Shown piece after piece: positions 55,699-64,000 of a DNA stretch of 64,000 nucleotides. The stretch's first letter is position 1. Each line of letters begins with the position of its first letter. The notes beneath the pieces are model-generated. The model was given only the letters and a program-made list of their open reading frames with translations. It ran no database searches and was not told the origin of the DNA. A program made the translations under genes and the position numbers. The stretch is from JAEUIT01 sp044220875 (GTDB taxonomy: Bacteria; Planctomycetota; Phycisphaerae; Phycisphaerales; SM1A02): positions 332,085 through 396,084 of the forward strand of contig JBGAQH010000006.1 in NCBI GenBank assembly GCA_044220875.1, written 5' to 3'.

Positions 55699-58158
55699 TC
55701 ACTTCGTCAGCGCGGCCATCGCCTCGGCGGCCTTGGTCCGCTCCGCGCGCACGTCGTCGGCCAGGGTCGCGTCGGAGGGGATCAGGACGCCGTCGCGCCG
55801 CATGGCCTCGATGAGGGCAATGCCCTCGTCGAACCTGGTCACCGCCATCGTCAGGAACTCCCGGCGCCGTTCGGGGGCGAGATCGCCCCGATCGCCCGCG
55901 GCCTGTGCCGTCTCGCCGGCATTCACCACCGCGACGACCACGCCGCGGCGGATCATCGCATTGGCCGGATCGCGCTTCGCCGCCTCCGACCGCAGGGCGA
56001 TGACCTCGTCGTAGCGGCGCAGCGCATCCTCGTGGTGGCCCCGGGCCAGCTCGAGCTGGGCCAGCTTCATGAGGACATAGCCCAGATCGTTGACGGTCGT
56101 CGGATTCCGCGCGTCCGCCTCGAGCAGAGCGCGGGCGATGCCTAACGATTCGTCCAATACGGTATGGGCCTCGTCGTATCGCTCGAGCTCGATCAGGGCC
56201 GCGGCCCGCTCGTTCAGGTTCACGGTCAGGCTCCGGCGGACCATCGCGTTCGACGGCTGCTCGGCGACCAGCTCGCGAATGAGGCGGATCGCCTCGCCGG
56301 AGTCGGCGAGGGCCTCGTTCGTGCGCTTCGAATTGCGCAGGAGAAACGCCCGCTTGCCGTAGAGGACCGCCATGGCGTCGCGCTGCGAGGCGAGGTCCGG
56401 CACCGACGCGAGCGAGACGAGCCCCTCGGAGAGCCGGTCGATCGCGGCGGCGCGGTCGCCCGCCGATTCGCTCAGGGTTGAGGCCCGATCACGGTTGGCC
56501 GAGATTTCGCGGAGGATCCTGGCGTCGGTCGGGCTGGCGGTCCGGGCCTCGGTGAGCAGGGCATCGGCCTTGCGCAGCGTCGCCAAACCCTCCGCGGGCG
56601 CGCCGCCCATGCCCTGCAGGTATCCGAGCGTGTCGAGGACACGTCCGCAGGAGAGGAGCGCGTCCGCGTCGTTGGGGGCGACGGCGAGATTCTGCTCGCG
56701 GAGGGCGATCGCCCGGCGAAGCGACTCCATCGCCTCCTTGGTCCGCCCGAGGTTCGGCATCGTCGGATTGCCCTGGATGTCCGCGACCCGTTCCCACGCA
56801 CCGGCCAGGTCGGCGCGGAACGCGGCATCATCGCCCGCCTCCTGCTCGAGGCCGGTGAGGTAGCCAAACGCCGTCTCGACGAGCTTCTCCCGCGCCGGCC
56901 GGGAACCGGCCAACGGCAGGACCGCGTCGTGGAACTCATAGAGGAACGAGCGGGCAAGCTGACGCGCCTCGTTGAATCGGCGCTCCGCCCGACCGCGCTC
57001 GGCATTGGCGACGCGCCACTGCCACCACGCGACGCCGGCCAGCACGCAGACCGCAAGCGCCGCGACGGTGCTCACGGTCGCGATGAGCCGGTAGCGCCGC
57101 AGCGTGCGGCTCATGCCGTCCCACGCGCTGTCGCGCCGGGCGCGAATCGGCTCGCCGGCGACGACGGCCCGCAGGTCCGCGGCCAGATCCGCTGCGGAGG
57201 CATATCGATGGTCGGGATCCTTCGCCAGGCACGCCAGCACCACCGCGTCGAGATCGCGGCTGATGCCCTTGGCCCGCGAGCTTGGCCGAGCGGGCGGCTG
57301 TTCGGTGATCGCCTTGAGCGTCGCCGCGAAGGAGCCATCGACGGGGTAGGGGAATTCGGCCGTCAGCGACTGAAAGAGAATGACGCCGAGGGCGTAGACG
57401 TCGCTGCGAATGTCGACCGCATCCGGCGAGCCGGTGGCATGCTCGGGGCTCGCCCACGGGAGGCTTCCGAGGAATTGCCCCGTCACGCTGACCGTCGCGT
57501 CGCCGATGCCGCGGTCAAGGGCCCGGGCCAGTCCGAAGTCGACGATGCGAGGCCGACCCTCGCCGTCGATGAGGATGTTGCTCGGCTTGAGGTCGCGGTG
57601 GATCACGCCCCGACGATGCGCCGCATGGACTGCGTCGGCGATCGCCGCGCAGAGGCTTGCGGTCGCGGCGGGATCGCCGGGGCTGCCGGCGCCGCGCGCC
57701 GCAGCGAGATGACGATCGAGGGCCACGCCCGTCACGAGCTCCATCACGAGGTAGAGCAGTCCGTCGCGAGTCACGCCGCTGTCGAAGATCTTGACGATGC
57801 CCGGATGATCGATCGACGCGAGCAGCTCGATCTCGCGCTCGAAACGGCGCCGGGCCGCGGCCGTCGCGAAGCCGCGCTCGACGAGGAGCTTCAGGGCGAC
57901 GCGCCGCCGCGTCGAGACCTGCGTCGCGAGATAGACGATGCCCTGCCCGCCGCGGGCGAGTTCGTGGAGGATCTCGTAGCCGGGCACGTCGGGTCCGCGC
58001 TCGCCGCGCGGCGCCGCCCGCAGCGAATCGAGCAGGACGTCAGGGTCGCTGAACCAGCTCGCGCCCTCGCCCACGCCCACGCCCACGCCCACGCCCATCG
58101 AGGTCGGCGAGTCCAATGGCCCGCTCTTCGGTGTCTCGTTCGGATCCCCGTCGATCAT
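55699..58158 (-). CDS. Transmembrane Ser/Thr protein kinase with TPR domain
   Basis: 819 residues. Protein kinase domain: glycine loop LARGGQGIVYLA, catalytic lysine in VALKLL, HRDLKPSNIL (catalytic Asp near residue 188), DFGLARA, SPEHATG. A single membrane helix (LIATVSTVAALAVCVLAGVAWW, near residue 360-380) is followed by a long C-terminal helical/TPR region on the other side of the membrane. The N-terminus contains a VGVGVGVGEG stretch from a 6-bp repeat. GGAG at 5 nt supports ATG 58158; the gene lies 46 bp downstream of an ECF sigma gene. One TTA codon (56145-56143). Confidence 0.9.
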   Translation of the reverse strand: MIDGDPNETPKSGPLDSPTSMGVGVGVGVGEGASWFSDPDVLLDSLRAAPRGERGPDVPGYEILHELARGGQGIVYLATQVSTRRRVALKLLVERGFATAAARRRFEREIELLASIDHPGIVKIFDSGVTRDGLLYLVMELVTGVALDRHLAAARGAGSPGDPAATASLCAAIADAVHAAHRRGVIHRDLKPSNILIDGEGRPRIVDFGLARALDRGIGDATVSVTGQFLGSLPWASPEHATGSPDAVDIRSDVYALGVILFQSLTAEFPYPVDGSFAATLKAITEQPPARPSSRAKGISRDLDAVVLACLAKDPDHRYASAADLAADLRAVVAGEPIRARRDSAWDGMSRTLRRYRLIATVSTVAALAVCVLAGVAWWQWRVANAERGRAERRFNEARQLARSFLYEFHDAVLPLAGSRPAREKLVETAFGYLTGLEQEAGDDAAFRADLAGAWERVADIQGNPTMPNLGRTKEAMESLRRAIALREQNLAVAPNDADALLSCGRVLDTLGYLQGMGGAPAEGLATLRKADALLTEARTASPTDARILREISANRDRASTLSESAGDRAAAIDRLSEGLVSLASVPDLASQRDAMAVLYGKRAFLLRNSKRTNEALADSGEAIRLIRELVAEQPSNAMVRRSLTVNLNERAAALIELERYDEAHTVLDESLGIARALLEADARNPTTVNDLGYVLMKLAQLELARGHHEDALRRYDEVIALRSEAAKRDPANAMIRRGVVVAVVNAGETAQAAGDRGDLAPERRREFLTMAVTRFDEGIALIEAMRRDGVLIPSDATLADDVRAERTKAAEAMAALTK
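58070..58093. repeat. 6-bp microsatellite, four CCCACG units
   Basis: Four exact CCCACG units encode Gly-Val repeats on the minus strand within the kinase N-terminus. Length changes stay in frame. Confidence 0.9.
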
Positions 58159-58204
58159 GCCGACTCCGATCCGGGACCACCCGGTGCGATCTGCTCGAAT
58201 GCGC

Positions 58205-58786
58205 TCAGCCTTCCTCGGCGACCTGCTGGGCGACGAGTTCCCCAAGACGACGAAGGATCCGCGATTTCGCCTGGTAGACCTGATCGACGGTCATCCCGAG
58301 CGTCGATGCCGTCTCCTGCACGCCCTTGCCCTCGACCGCATAGCGCTGGAACGCGGCGCGATCGTGCACCGAGTACTCGGCGTCGATGATCCGCATGGCC
58401 ATCCGCAGGTGATATTGCCGCCATTCGGCCTCCCAGTGCTGGTCGTGCTCCGGGCCGTCGTCGCCGACGACGTCCTCCTGGGTCTCTAGCGGGAGCGTCC
58501 CCGACTTCTGACAGGATCGGCGGGCGACCGCACGAACCACGATCGTCTTCAGGTACCCGCGGAATCGTCCCTTCGCCGGGTCGTAGCGGAAGGAGGGCAT
58601 CGCGCTGACCAGCGCGATCAAGGCGTCCTGCAGCACGTCGTCGGCATCGCTGTCGTTGCAGCCGGCCCGGCGCGCGAATCCTCGAATCAGGTCGCCGTAG
58701 CGATCGCAGAACTCCCGCCACGCGGCGCGATCGTCGCCGGCGGAGAGCCGCTCAAGCAGCGTTGCATGCGTTGTCCGGGCCAGCAC
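58205..58786 (-). CDS. ECF-type sigma factor partnered with the Ser/Thr kinase
   Basis: 193 residues. Region 2: LIRGFARRAGCNDSDADDVLQDALIALVSAMPSFRYDPAKGRFRGYLKTIVVRAV; region 4: DRAAFQRYAVEGKGVQETASTLGMTVDQVYQAKSRILRRL. Planctomycetota have many such ECF factors next to kinases, where phosphorylation is thought to control activity. GTG 58786 is chosen because TATATT lies 6 nt upstream; a GTG at 58804 would lie before that hexamer. Confidence 0.9.
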   Translation of the reverse strand: MLARTTHATLLERLSAGDDRAAWREFCDRYGDLIRGFARRAGCNDSDADDVLQDALIALVSAMPSFRYDPAKGRFRGYLKTIVVRAVARRSCQKSGTLPLETQEDVVGDDGPEHDQHWEAEWRQYHLRMAMRIIDAEYSVHDRAAFQRYAVEGKGVQETASTLGMTVDQVYQAKSRILRRLGELVAQQVAEEG

Positions 58787-58792
58787 GGGGGG

Positions 58793-58798
58793 AATATA
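58793..58798 (-). promoter_or_regulatory. -10 element TATATT, 6 nt before the sigma-factor GTG
   Basis: The minus strand reads TATATT, cccccc, GTG 58786. The best-matching -10 of the leaderless set. Confidence 0.6.
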
Positions 58799-58990
58799 GC
58801 CCACGCGTGCGCGAATTCGGCCGGTTTCTGTCAGACGATCGAACGCGGATGCCTAGGCCCTGATGGAGGCCCGATGCTCACTCATCGCGGCCCTTGCTCG
58901 AGTGGTCTTCTCGGACACGAAGTCCGCAGCGCCGCTCGGGGAGTTGTCCGCTGCGGCGCGGAATTCCAATTCGAAGTGCAGAGGTACCAC

Positions 58991-61855
58991 ATGCGATCAC
59001 TCAACGTCCCCATCTTCATCCTCACTGCCGCGACTGCGGCGTCGGCCCACGCGGGCATCACCTCCACCTGGATCGGCAGCTCCGGCGGCGTGTGGAGCAG
59101 CGGCGCGAACTGGTCGTCCGGCGTGCCCGGCACCGGCGGCGTCACGGACGCGGTGATCACCACCGGCCGCGGGCTCATCACCGTGAACCTGGACAGCTTC
59201 CCGGTCATCCAGACGCTCACGATCGGCTCGGGCTGCACGCTGTTGCAGCCGGACAATCGCGACATGACGGTCACGGGCGTCCTCAACGACGGATTCTGGA
59301 GTCTCGGCTCGGCGGGAAGCGCCACGGACATCGCCCTCAGCGCCGACATGGGGTTCCTGGGAAGCGGCACCATCGAGCTCGGGAACAGCTCCGCCAATCG
59401 CATCCTCAGCGTGGGAGCGGTTCGTACGCTCCTGAACGGCGCCAACCACACCATCCGCGGCGCGGGACAGGTCGGCTTCAACAACACCCAGATCACCAAC
59501 GACGGCGTCATCGAGGCCACCCTGCCGGTCGGCATGTGGGTGGACCAGCACAACGGCACGTCGCTGGACAACAACGGCCTCATGCGGGCCCGCGACGGTT
59601 CCTTGCTGTCGCTCTACGACTCGCCGATCGACAACGTCAACGGCGTCATCCGCGCCGAGGACGCGAGCTTCGTGACCTTCCGCTTCGGCTCGGTGACCGG
59701 CGGCACGATCGAGGCGACCGGGAGCGGCGAGTTGCGCGTGACCTCCGAAATCGGGCAGTTCAGCGACCTCACCAAGAACGGCGTCCTCCGGCAGACCGAC
59801 AACGCCGACTGCTACGTCGGCGGCACGATCGTCAACAAAGGTCCGTGGATCCTGGAGTCGCTCGGGAGCTTCACCGACATCGGCCTCAACAGCCCGATCG
59901 TCACCTTCGCCGGCAACGGCTCGATCGAGATGGGGAACAGCGGCAACAACCGCGTGCTGAGCATTGCCGCATCGCGGACCCTCGTGAACAGCGCCGGCCA
60001 CACCATCCGCGGCGCCGGCCAGGTCGGCTACAACAACACCGCGATCGAGAACGACGGCCTCATCGAGGCGACGTTGCCCGTGGGCCTGACGATCGACGAG
60101 CAGGATACGGTGGCCCTCAAGAACAACAGCCTGCTCCGGGCCCGCGACGGCTCGACGCTGACGTTCTACGGGTCCCCGATCGACAACGCCAACGGCGTCA
60201 TCCGCGCCGAGGACGCGAGCTTCGTGACCTTCCGTTACGGCTCGGTCACCGGCGGCACGATCGAGGCGACGGGCAGCGGCGAGCTGCGCGTGACCTCCGA
60301 GGTCGGACAGCTCACGGACCTCACCAAGAACGGCATCCTCCGGCAGACCGACAACGCCGACTGCTACGTGGGGGGCACGATCGTGAACAACGGCCCGTGG
60401 TACCTCGAGTCGGCGGGAAGCTTCACCGACGTCGGCCTCAACAGCCCGACCGTCACCTTCGCGGGCAGCGGCTCGCTCGAGCTGGGCAACAGCGGCAACA
60501 ACCGCGTGCTGAGCATTGCCGCATCGCGGACCCTCGTGAACAGCGCCGGCCACACCATTCGCGGCGCCGGCCAGGTCGGCTACAACAACACCGCGATCGA
60601 GAACAACGGCCTCATCGAGGCGACGTTGCCCGTGGGCCTGACCATCGACGAGCTGGACACGGTGGCCCTCAAGAACAACAGCCTGCTGCGGGCCCGCGAC
60701 GGCTCGACGCTGACGTTCTACGGGTCGCCGATCGACAACGCCAACGGCGTCATCCGCGCCGAGGACGCGAGCTTCGTGACCTTCCGTTACGGCTCGGTCT
60801 CCGGCGGCACGATCGAGACGACGGGCAGCGGCGAGCTGCGCGTAACCTCCGAGGTCGGACAGCTCACGGACCTCACCAAGAACGGCATCCTCCGGCAGGC
60901 CGACAACGCCGACTGCTACGTGGGCGGGACGATCGTGAACAACGGCCCGTGGTACCTCGAGTCGGCGGGGAGCTTCACCGACATCGGCCTCAACAGCCCG
61001 ACCGTCACTTTCGCCGGCAACGGCTCGCTCGAGCTGGGCAACAGCGGCAACAACCGCGTGCTGAGCGTCGGCGCGGTCCGCACCCTCGTGAACAGCGCCG
61101 GCCACACCATCCGCGGCGCCGGCCAGGTCGGCTTCAACAACACGGTCATCCACAACAGCGGTCTCATCGAGGCCGACAAAACGACGACGCTCACCATCGA
61201 TCCCAACGACGGAGGGAACAACTACAGCGACGGAACGATGCGGGTGAGCGGGAGCGGCGGCATGAACATCGCCTTCGGCGCGTGGGAGAACCGCGGGCTG
61301 ATGGACGTCGATGCGTCCTGTCTCCTCAGCCGCTCCGGCACCTACGTCCAGACCGACGGCGAGACCCGCGTCGACGGCATCATGACGATCACCTCCGGCA
61401 GCTACACCCAGTCGGGGGGCCTCCTGAGCGGCGACGGCACCGTGAACTCGGCGGTCTCGATCCAGGGCGGCTCGGCGTCGCCGTCGAACGCCGACGGCTC
61501 GCCGATCGGCTCGCTCTCGATCGGCGGCAACTACAGCCAGGGGAGCAACGGCGGCTACGTCGTCGACCTCGGCCTCGCGGGGAACGACGTGCTCGCGGTG
61601 AGCGGGAACGCGGCCCTGGGCGGGGCGCTGCAGGTGCGGCTGGTGGCGCCGTTCCTGCCGCTGCCGGGGCAGGAGTTCACAATCCTGACGGCCGCGAACA
61701 TCAACGGCGTCTTCGGCTGCGTCAAGTTCCCCAACGCCGGGGCCGGCTACTTCCACCTGGTCTACTCGCCGACGAGCGTGAAGCTGGTGGTCGACAACTT
61801 CGCGACGACGGGTGCGGACCTGAACTTGCGGACCTCGACGGGGACGGGAAGGTGA
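58991..61855 (+). CDS. Large secreted beta-helix repeat protein, C-terminal motif shifted out of frame
   Basis: 954 residues. Signal peptide (VPIFILTAATAASAHA), N-terminal domain TSTWIGSSGGVWSSGANWSSG, then four copies of a 184-residue repeat (each with NRxLSxxxxRTLxNxxxHTIRGAGQVG and DNANGVIRAEDASFVTFRYGS). An autotransporter-associated-beta-strand-like region follows (YTQSGGLLSGDGTVNSAVSIQGG; LPGQEFTILTAANINGVFG). Its paralog ends in a dockerin/EF-hand-like motif, ADLNFDGVVG...LLGSWG. Here an extra 8 bp (61828-61835) makes the frame end ADLNLRTSTGTGR, while the expected DLDGDGKVNGVDLAILLGEW lies in another frame, ending at 61896. AGAGG (58980-58984) precedes ATG 58991 by 6 nt. Probably a surface or extracellular structural protein. 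Confidence 0.8.
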   Translation: MRSLNVPIFILTAATAASAHAGITSTWIGSSGGVWSSGANWSSGVPGTGGVTDAVITTGRGLITVNLDSFPVIQTLTIGSGCTLLQPDNRDMTVTGVLNDGFWSLGSAGSATDIALSADMGFLGSGTIELGNSSANRILSVGAVRTLLNGANHTIRGAGQVGFNNTQITNDGVIEATLPVGMWVDQHNGTSLDNNGLMRARDGSLLSLYDSPIDNVNGVIRAEDASFVTFRFGSVTGGTIEATGSGELRVTSEIGQFSDLTKNGVLRQTDNADCYVGGTIVNKGPWILESLGSFTDIGLNSPIVTFAGNGSIEMGNSGNNRVLSIAASRTLVNSAGHTIRGAGQVGYNNTAIENDGLIEATLPVGLTIDEQDTVALKNNSLLRARDGSTLTFYGSPIDNANGVIRAEDASFVTFRYGSVTGGTIEATGSGELRVTSEVGQLTDLTKNGILRQTDNADCYVGGTIVNNGPWYLESAGSFTDVGLNSPTVTFAGSGSLELGNSGNNRVLSIAASRTLVNSAGHTIRGAGQVGYNNTAIENNGLIEATLPVGLTIDELDTVALKNNSLLRARDGSTLTFYGSPIDNANGVIRAEDASFVTFRYGSVSGGTIETTGSGELRVTSEVGQLTDLTKNGILRQADNADCYVGGTIVNNGPWYLESAGSFTDIGLNSPTVTFAGNGSLELGNSGNNRVLSVGAVRTLVNSAGHTIRGAGQVGFNNTVIHNSGLIEADKTTTLTIDPNDGGNNYSDGTMRVSGSGGMNIAFGAWENRGLMDVDASCLLSRSGTYVQTDGETRVDGIMTITSGSYTQSGGLLSGDGTVNSAVSIQGGSASPSNADGSPIGSLSIGGNYSQGSNGGYVVDLGLAGNDVLAVSGNAALGGALQVRLVAPFLPLPGQEFTILTAANINGVFGCVKFPNAGAGYFHLVYSPTSVKLVVDNFATTGADLNLRTSTGTGR
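59359..61200 (+). repeat. 552-bp (184-codon) intragenic repeat, about 3.3 copies
   Basis: Units begin near 59359, 59911, 60463 and 61015. The second and third are nearly identical at DNA level (for example the shared block beginning gtgctgagcattgccgcatc); the first is more diverged and the last is partial. This pattern suggests recent unit duplication by unequal recombination. Confidence 0.9.
61262..61496 (+). repeat. Near-identical block shared with the paralog (first copy)
   Basis: About 235 bp matches 63365-63599 with roughly half a dozen differences, while flanking parts of the two genes are far more diverged. The offset (2103 bp) is a multiple of three. Confidence 0.85.
61814..61835 (+). 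repeat. Direct repeat gcggacct with an 8-bp frame-shifting copy
   Basis: gcggacct occurs at 61814-61821 and 61828-61835, 14 bp apart. The paralogous gene has only the first copy at the equivalent place. Removing the second restores ADLNFDGDGKVNGVDLAILL. Confidence 0.85.
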
Positions 61856-61927
61856 ACGGCGTGGACCTGGCGATCCTGCTGGGCGAATGGGACTGAGCGA
61901 CTCGACGCTCTGACGTGCGTGAATCAC

Positions 61928-61961
61928 CACCGGCCGCCGAGGACTTCCTCGGCGGCCGGTG
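61928..61961 (+). terminator. Strong stem-loop after the first beta-helix gene
   Basis: CACCGGCCGCCGAGG (61928-61942) pairs perfectly with CCTCGGCGGCCGGTG (61947-61961) around the loop actt; cgttt follows. Placed 32 bp after the expected in-frame stop at 61896. Confidence 0.75.
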
Positions 61962-62194
61962 CGTTTGGGTCTGACCGGAGGGGGAATTGTTGCGGCGCAT
62001 CGAAGGGGCCATCCGGCTCACGAGGATGTGGGGCGGCGATCTTCTCGGACAAGTCGGGAATTCGATCGGTGCGAGCGTCCGGTTCGGTCGCGGCCTCCCA
62101 TTCGAGAGTCGGTCGCCCCTGTCCCGATCGCCCCCTGTCCCGATTCCCTGCGCCGCAGGAATTCACGCCCCATCCGCTCACGAGAGGACCACCC

Positions 62195-64000
62195 ATGCGT
62201 TCCACGTCACGACCGCTCTTCATCCTGACCCTTGCCGCGGTGACCTCCGCCGCCGACGCGGGCGTCACTTCCTCCTGGATCGGCCGATCCGGGGGGAGCT
62301 GGAGTTCTCCCGCGAATTGGACCGCCGGGGTTCCCGGGACCGGTTCCGTGACCGATGCCGTCATCACGACGGGCCGCAATCCGCTTGAGGTGACCGAGGA
62401 TGGCTTCTACTCCATCGCGACGCTGACGATCGGCGCTGGATGCACCCTGAACCAGATTAACGACCGCGACCTGAGCATCACTGGACTCGTCAACGACGGC
62501 GTGTGGAAGCTCAGCTCGGTGGGCAACGGCACCGACATCCAACTGAACGCCGACCTCTTCTTTGATGGCTCGGGCGCCCTTGACATGGGGAACAGCCCGT
62601 CGAACCGGATCTACAGCATCGGCGTGGCCCGCACCCTGGTGAATACGGCGACGCACACCATCCGAGGGTCAGGCACCGTCGGCCTGAATAACACCGGGAT
62701 CGTGAACGACGGCCTCATCGAGGCGATCGGCTCGAACGGCCTCTTCATCGACATCGCCGACAACAAGACCCTGGACAACAACGGCCTGATGCGGGCGACG
62801 TCCGGCTCGAGCCTGACGCTCTACGCCTCGCCGGTGGACAACACCGACGGCGAGATCCGCGCCGAGGACGGCAGCCAGGTCTGGCTGCGGTGGGGCAGCA
62901 TGTCCGGCGGGCTGCTGAAGTCGGTCGGGACGGGCGCCTTCCTCTTCACGCCGGAGACCTGCACCTTCGGCGACGTGACGCTCGACGGCACCGCGTACAT
63001 GCCCAACGACGCGGACGTCATCCTGACCGGGACCATCACCAACCAGGGCACGTGGCAACTCGCATCCGCGGGAAACGGGACGGACATCGAGCTGAATGCG
63101 CCGATCGTCACCTTCGCCGGTCCCGGCCAACTGCTGCTCGGGAACAGCCCGTCGAACCGGATCTACAGCATCGGCACGGCTCGCACGCTGGTGAATGGCG
63201 TCGGCCACTCGATCGTCGGCGGCGGCACCGTCGGGTTCAACAACACCCAGTTTCAGAACAAGGGACTCATCGAGGCGAACCAGTCCTCTGGGATGTGGAT
63301 CGACCCGTGGGACGGCGGTCAGAGCTGGAACGAGGGCACGATGCGCGTGAGCGGCGGCGGAAGCATGAACATCGCCTTCGGCGCGTGGGAAAACCGCGGG
63401 CTGATGGACGTCGATGCGTCCTGTCTCCTCAGCCGCTCCGGCACCTACGTCCAGACCGACGGCGAGACCCGCGTCGACGGCACCATGACGATCACCAGCG
63501 GCAGCTACACCCAGTCGGGGGGCCTCCTGAGCGGCGACGGCACCGTGAACTCGGCGGTCTCGATCCAGGGCGGCTCGGCCTCGCCTTCGAACGCCGACGG
63601 CAGCGAGCTCGGCTCGCTCGCCATCAACGGGACCTACAGCCAAGGCAGTAACGGCGGCTACGTCGTCGACCTCGGCCTCGCCGGGAACGACCTCCTCACG
63701 ATCAGCGGCAACGCGACGATCGGCGGCGCCCTGCAGGTCCGCCTCGTCGGTCCATTCCTGCCGCTGCCGGGACAGGAATTCACGATCCTCACCGCCGCCA
63801 ACATCAACGGCGTCTTCGGCTGCGTGAAGTTCCCGAATGCCGGGGCCGGCTACTTCCACCTGGTCTACTCGCTGACGAGCGTGAAGCTGGTGGTCGACAA
63901 CTTCGCGACGACGGGTGCGGACCTGAACTTCGACGGCGTGGTCGGCGCCGACGACCTCGCGGTGCTGCTGGGGTCATGGGGGAATGAGCCGTGCAACAAC
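62195..64000 (+). CDS. Paralogous secreted beta-helix protein with dockerin-like C-terminus (3' end outside window)
   Basis: 602 codons are visible, with no stop before the window edge. Signal peptide (LFILTLAAVTSAADA), the same N-terminal domain as its neighbour (TSSWIGRSGGSWSSPANWTAG), two related repeats (GNSPSNRIYSIGVARTLVN and GNSPSNRIYSIGTARTLVN), the shared C-terminal beta region, and the motif ADLNFDGVVGADDLAVLLGSWG followed by NEPCNN. This EF-hand/dockerin-like end is common on Planctomycetota secreted proteins. GAGAGGA (62182-62188) precedes ATG 62195 by 6 nt. Tandem duplication with 58991-61896 is clear. Confidence 0.85.
   Translation, partial: MRSTSRPLFILTLAAVTSAADAGVTSSWIGRSGGSWSSPANWTAGVPGTGSVTDAVITTGRNPLEVTEDGFYSIATLTIGAGCTLNQINDRDLSITGLVNDGVWKLSSVGNGTDIQLNADLFFDGSGALDMGNSPSNRIYSIGVARTLVNTATHTIRGSGTVGLNNTGIVNDGLIEAIGSNGLFIDIADNKTLDNNGLMRATSGSSLTLYASPVDNTDGEIRAEDGSQVWLRWGSMSGGLLKSVGTGAFLFTPETCTFGDVTLDGTAYMPNDADVILTGTITNQGTWQLASAGNGTDIELNAPIVTFAGPGQLLLGNSPSNRIYSIGTARTLVNGVGHSIVGGGTVGFNNTQFQNKGLIEANQSSGMWIDPWDGGQSWNEGTMRVSGGGSMNIAFGAWENRGLMDVDASCLLSRSGTYVQTDGETRVDGTMTITSGSYTQSGGLLSGDGTVNSAVSIQGGSASPSNADGSELGSLAINGTYSQGSNGGYVVDLGLAGNDLLTISGNATIGGALQVRLVGPFLPLPGQEFTILTAANINGVFGCVKFPNAGAGYFHLVYSLTSVKLVVDNFATTGADLNFDGVVGADDLAVLLGSWGNEPCNN
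63365..63599 (+). repeat. Near-identical block shared with the paralog (second copy)
   Basis: Counterpart of 61262-61496. The block encodes the start of the autotransporter-like C-terminal region (SCLLSRSGTYVQTDGETRVD, then YTQSGGLLSGDGTVNSAV). Confidence 0.85.

Noticed and set aside
58997..61930. 977-codon open frame antisense to the first beta-helix gene
   Set aside because: It mirrors the 552-bp repeats of the sense gene, has no start signal, and composition fits a shadow frame.

Overview
The window looks like a chromosomal segment from a Gram-negative member of the Planctomycetota, most likely a Phycisphaerae-type bacterium. The evidence is high GC, secreted beta-helix proteins ending in a short dockerin/EF-hand-like motif (ADLNFDG...LLGSWG), a variant PEP-CTERM tail, a membrane protein with a C-terminal CxRCG...RCPECG ribbon, an ECF sigma factor beside a Ser/Thr kinase, and lpxA. 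This placement is inferred from protein style; no rRNA is present.

Layout. 1-160: tail of an unknown gene. 479-8635: a compact nitrous oxide reductase cluster of the clade II type (di-haem cytochrome c, Sec-exported nosZ, nosB-like, nosD, nosF, nosY, nosL) closed by an Rrf2 regulator. 8676-10899 (minus): mlaE, a STAS protein, an RsbW-like ATPase and a frameshifted lipoprotein. 11000-15550: guaA, a DegT-family protein without the usual lysine, and a secreted HEAT-like protein. 15595-18340: dnaA and a 1.1 kb gene-free region with a 14-bp tandem array and DnaA boxes, a good oriC candidate. 18340-26772: GNAT protein, unknown secreted protein, rpmA, obgE, a two-component system and a VWA protein. 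26852-37829: mutS, tRNA-Ala(CGC), ZIP transporter, ileS, a hydrolase/M3 peptidase pair and a stand-alone tRNA-binding protein. 37909-49319: PpiD/SurA-like chaperone, rpsD, purF of the long Bacteroidetes-like form, an MBL protein, lpxA, lipB, Skp and a DUF1573 protein. 49388-52440: ECF sigma factor with a small membrane partner, and lepA. 52646-55690: a 13-bp minisatellite, two small envelope genes, and a cobalamin-riboswitch-like leader in front of a small secreted protein with a PEP-CTERM-like tail. 55699-58786: Ser/Thr kinase-TPR protein with its ECF sigma factor. 58991-64000: two paralogous repeat-rich secreted proteins, the second running off the window.

Four themes cut across these regions. 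(1) About ten genes have a TANNNT hexamer 6, 7 or 10 nt before the start codon, which points to leaderless or nearly leaderless transcripts and helped fix several starts. (2) Short direct duplications are common, and two of them break reading frames (10673-10710 in the lipoprotein, 61814-61835 in the first beta-helix gene). (3) All seven TTA codons and five TAA stops that I located lie in a CTAAC/GTTAG context. (4) The B12-type leader upstream of an unrecognised sorted protein is the best candidate here for an undescribed system.
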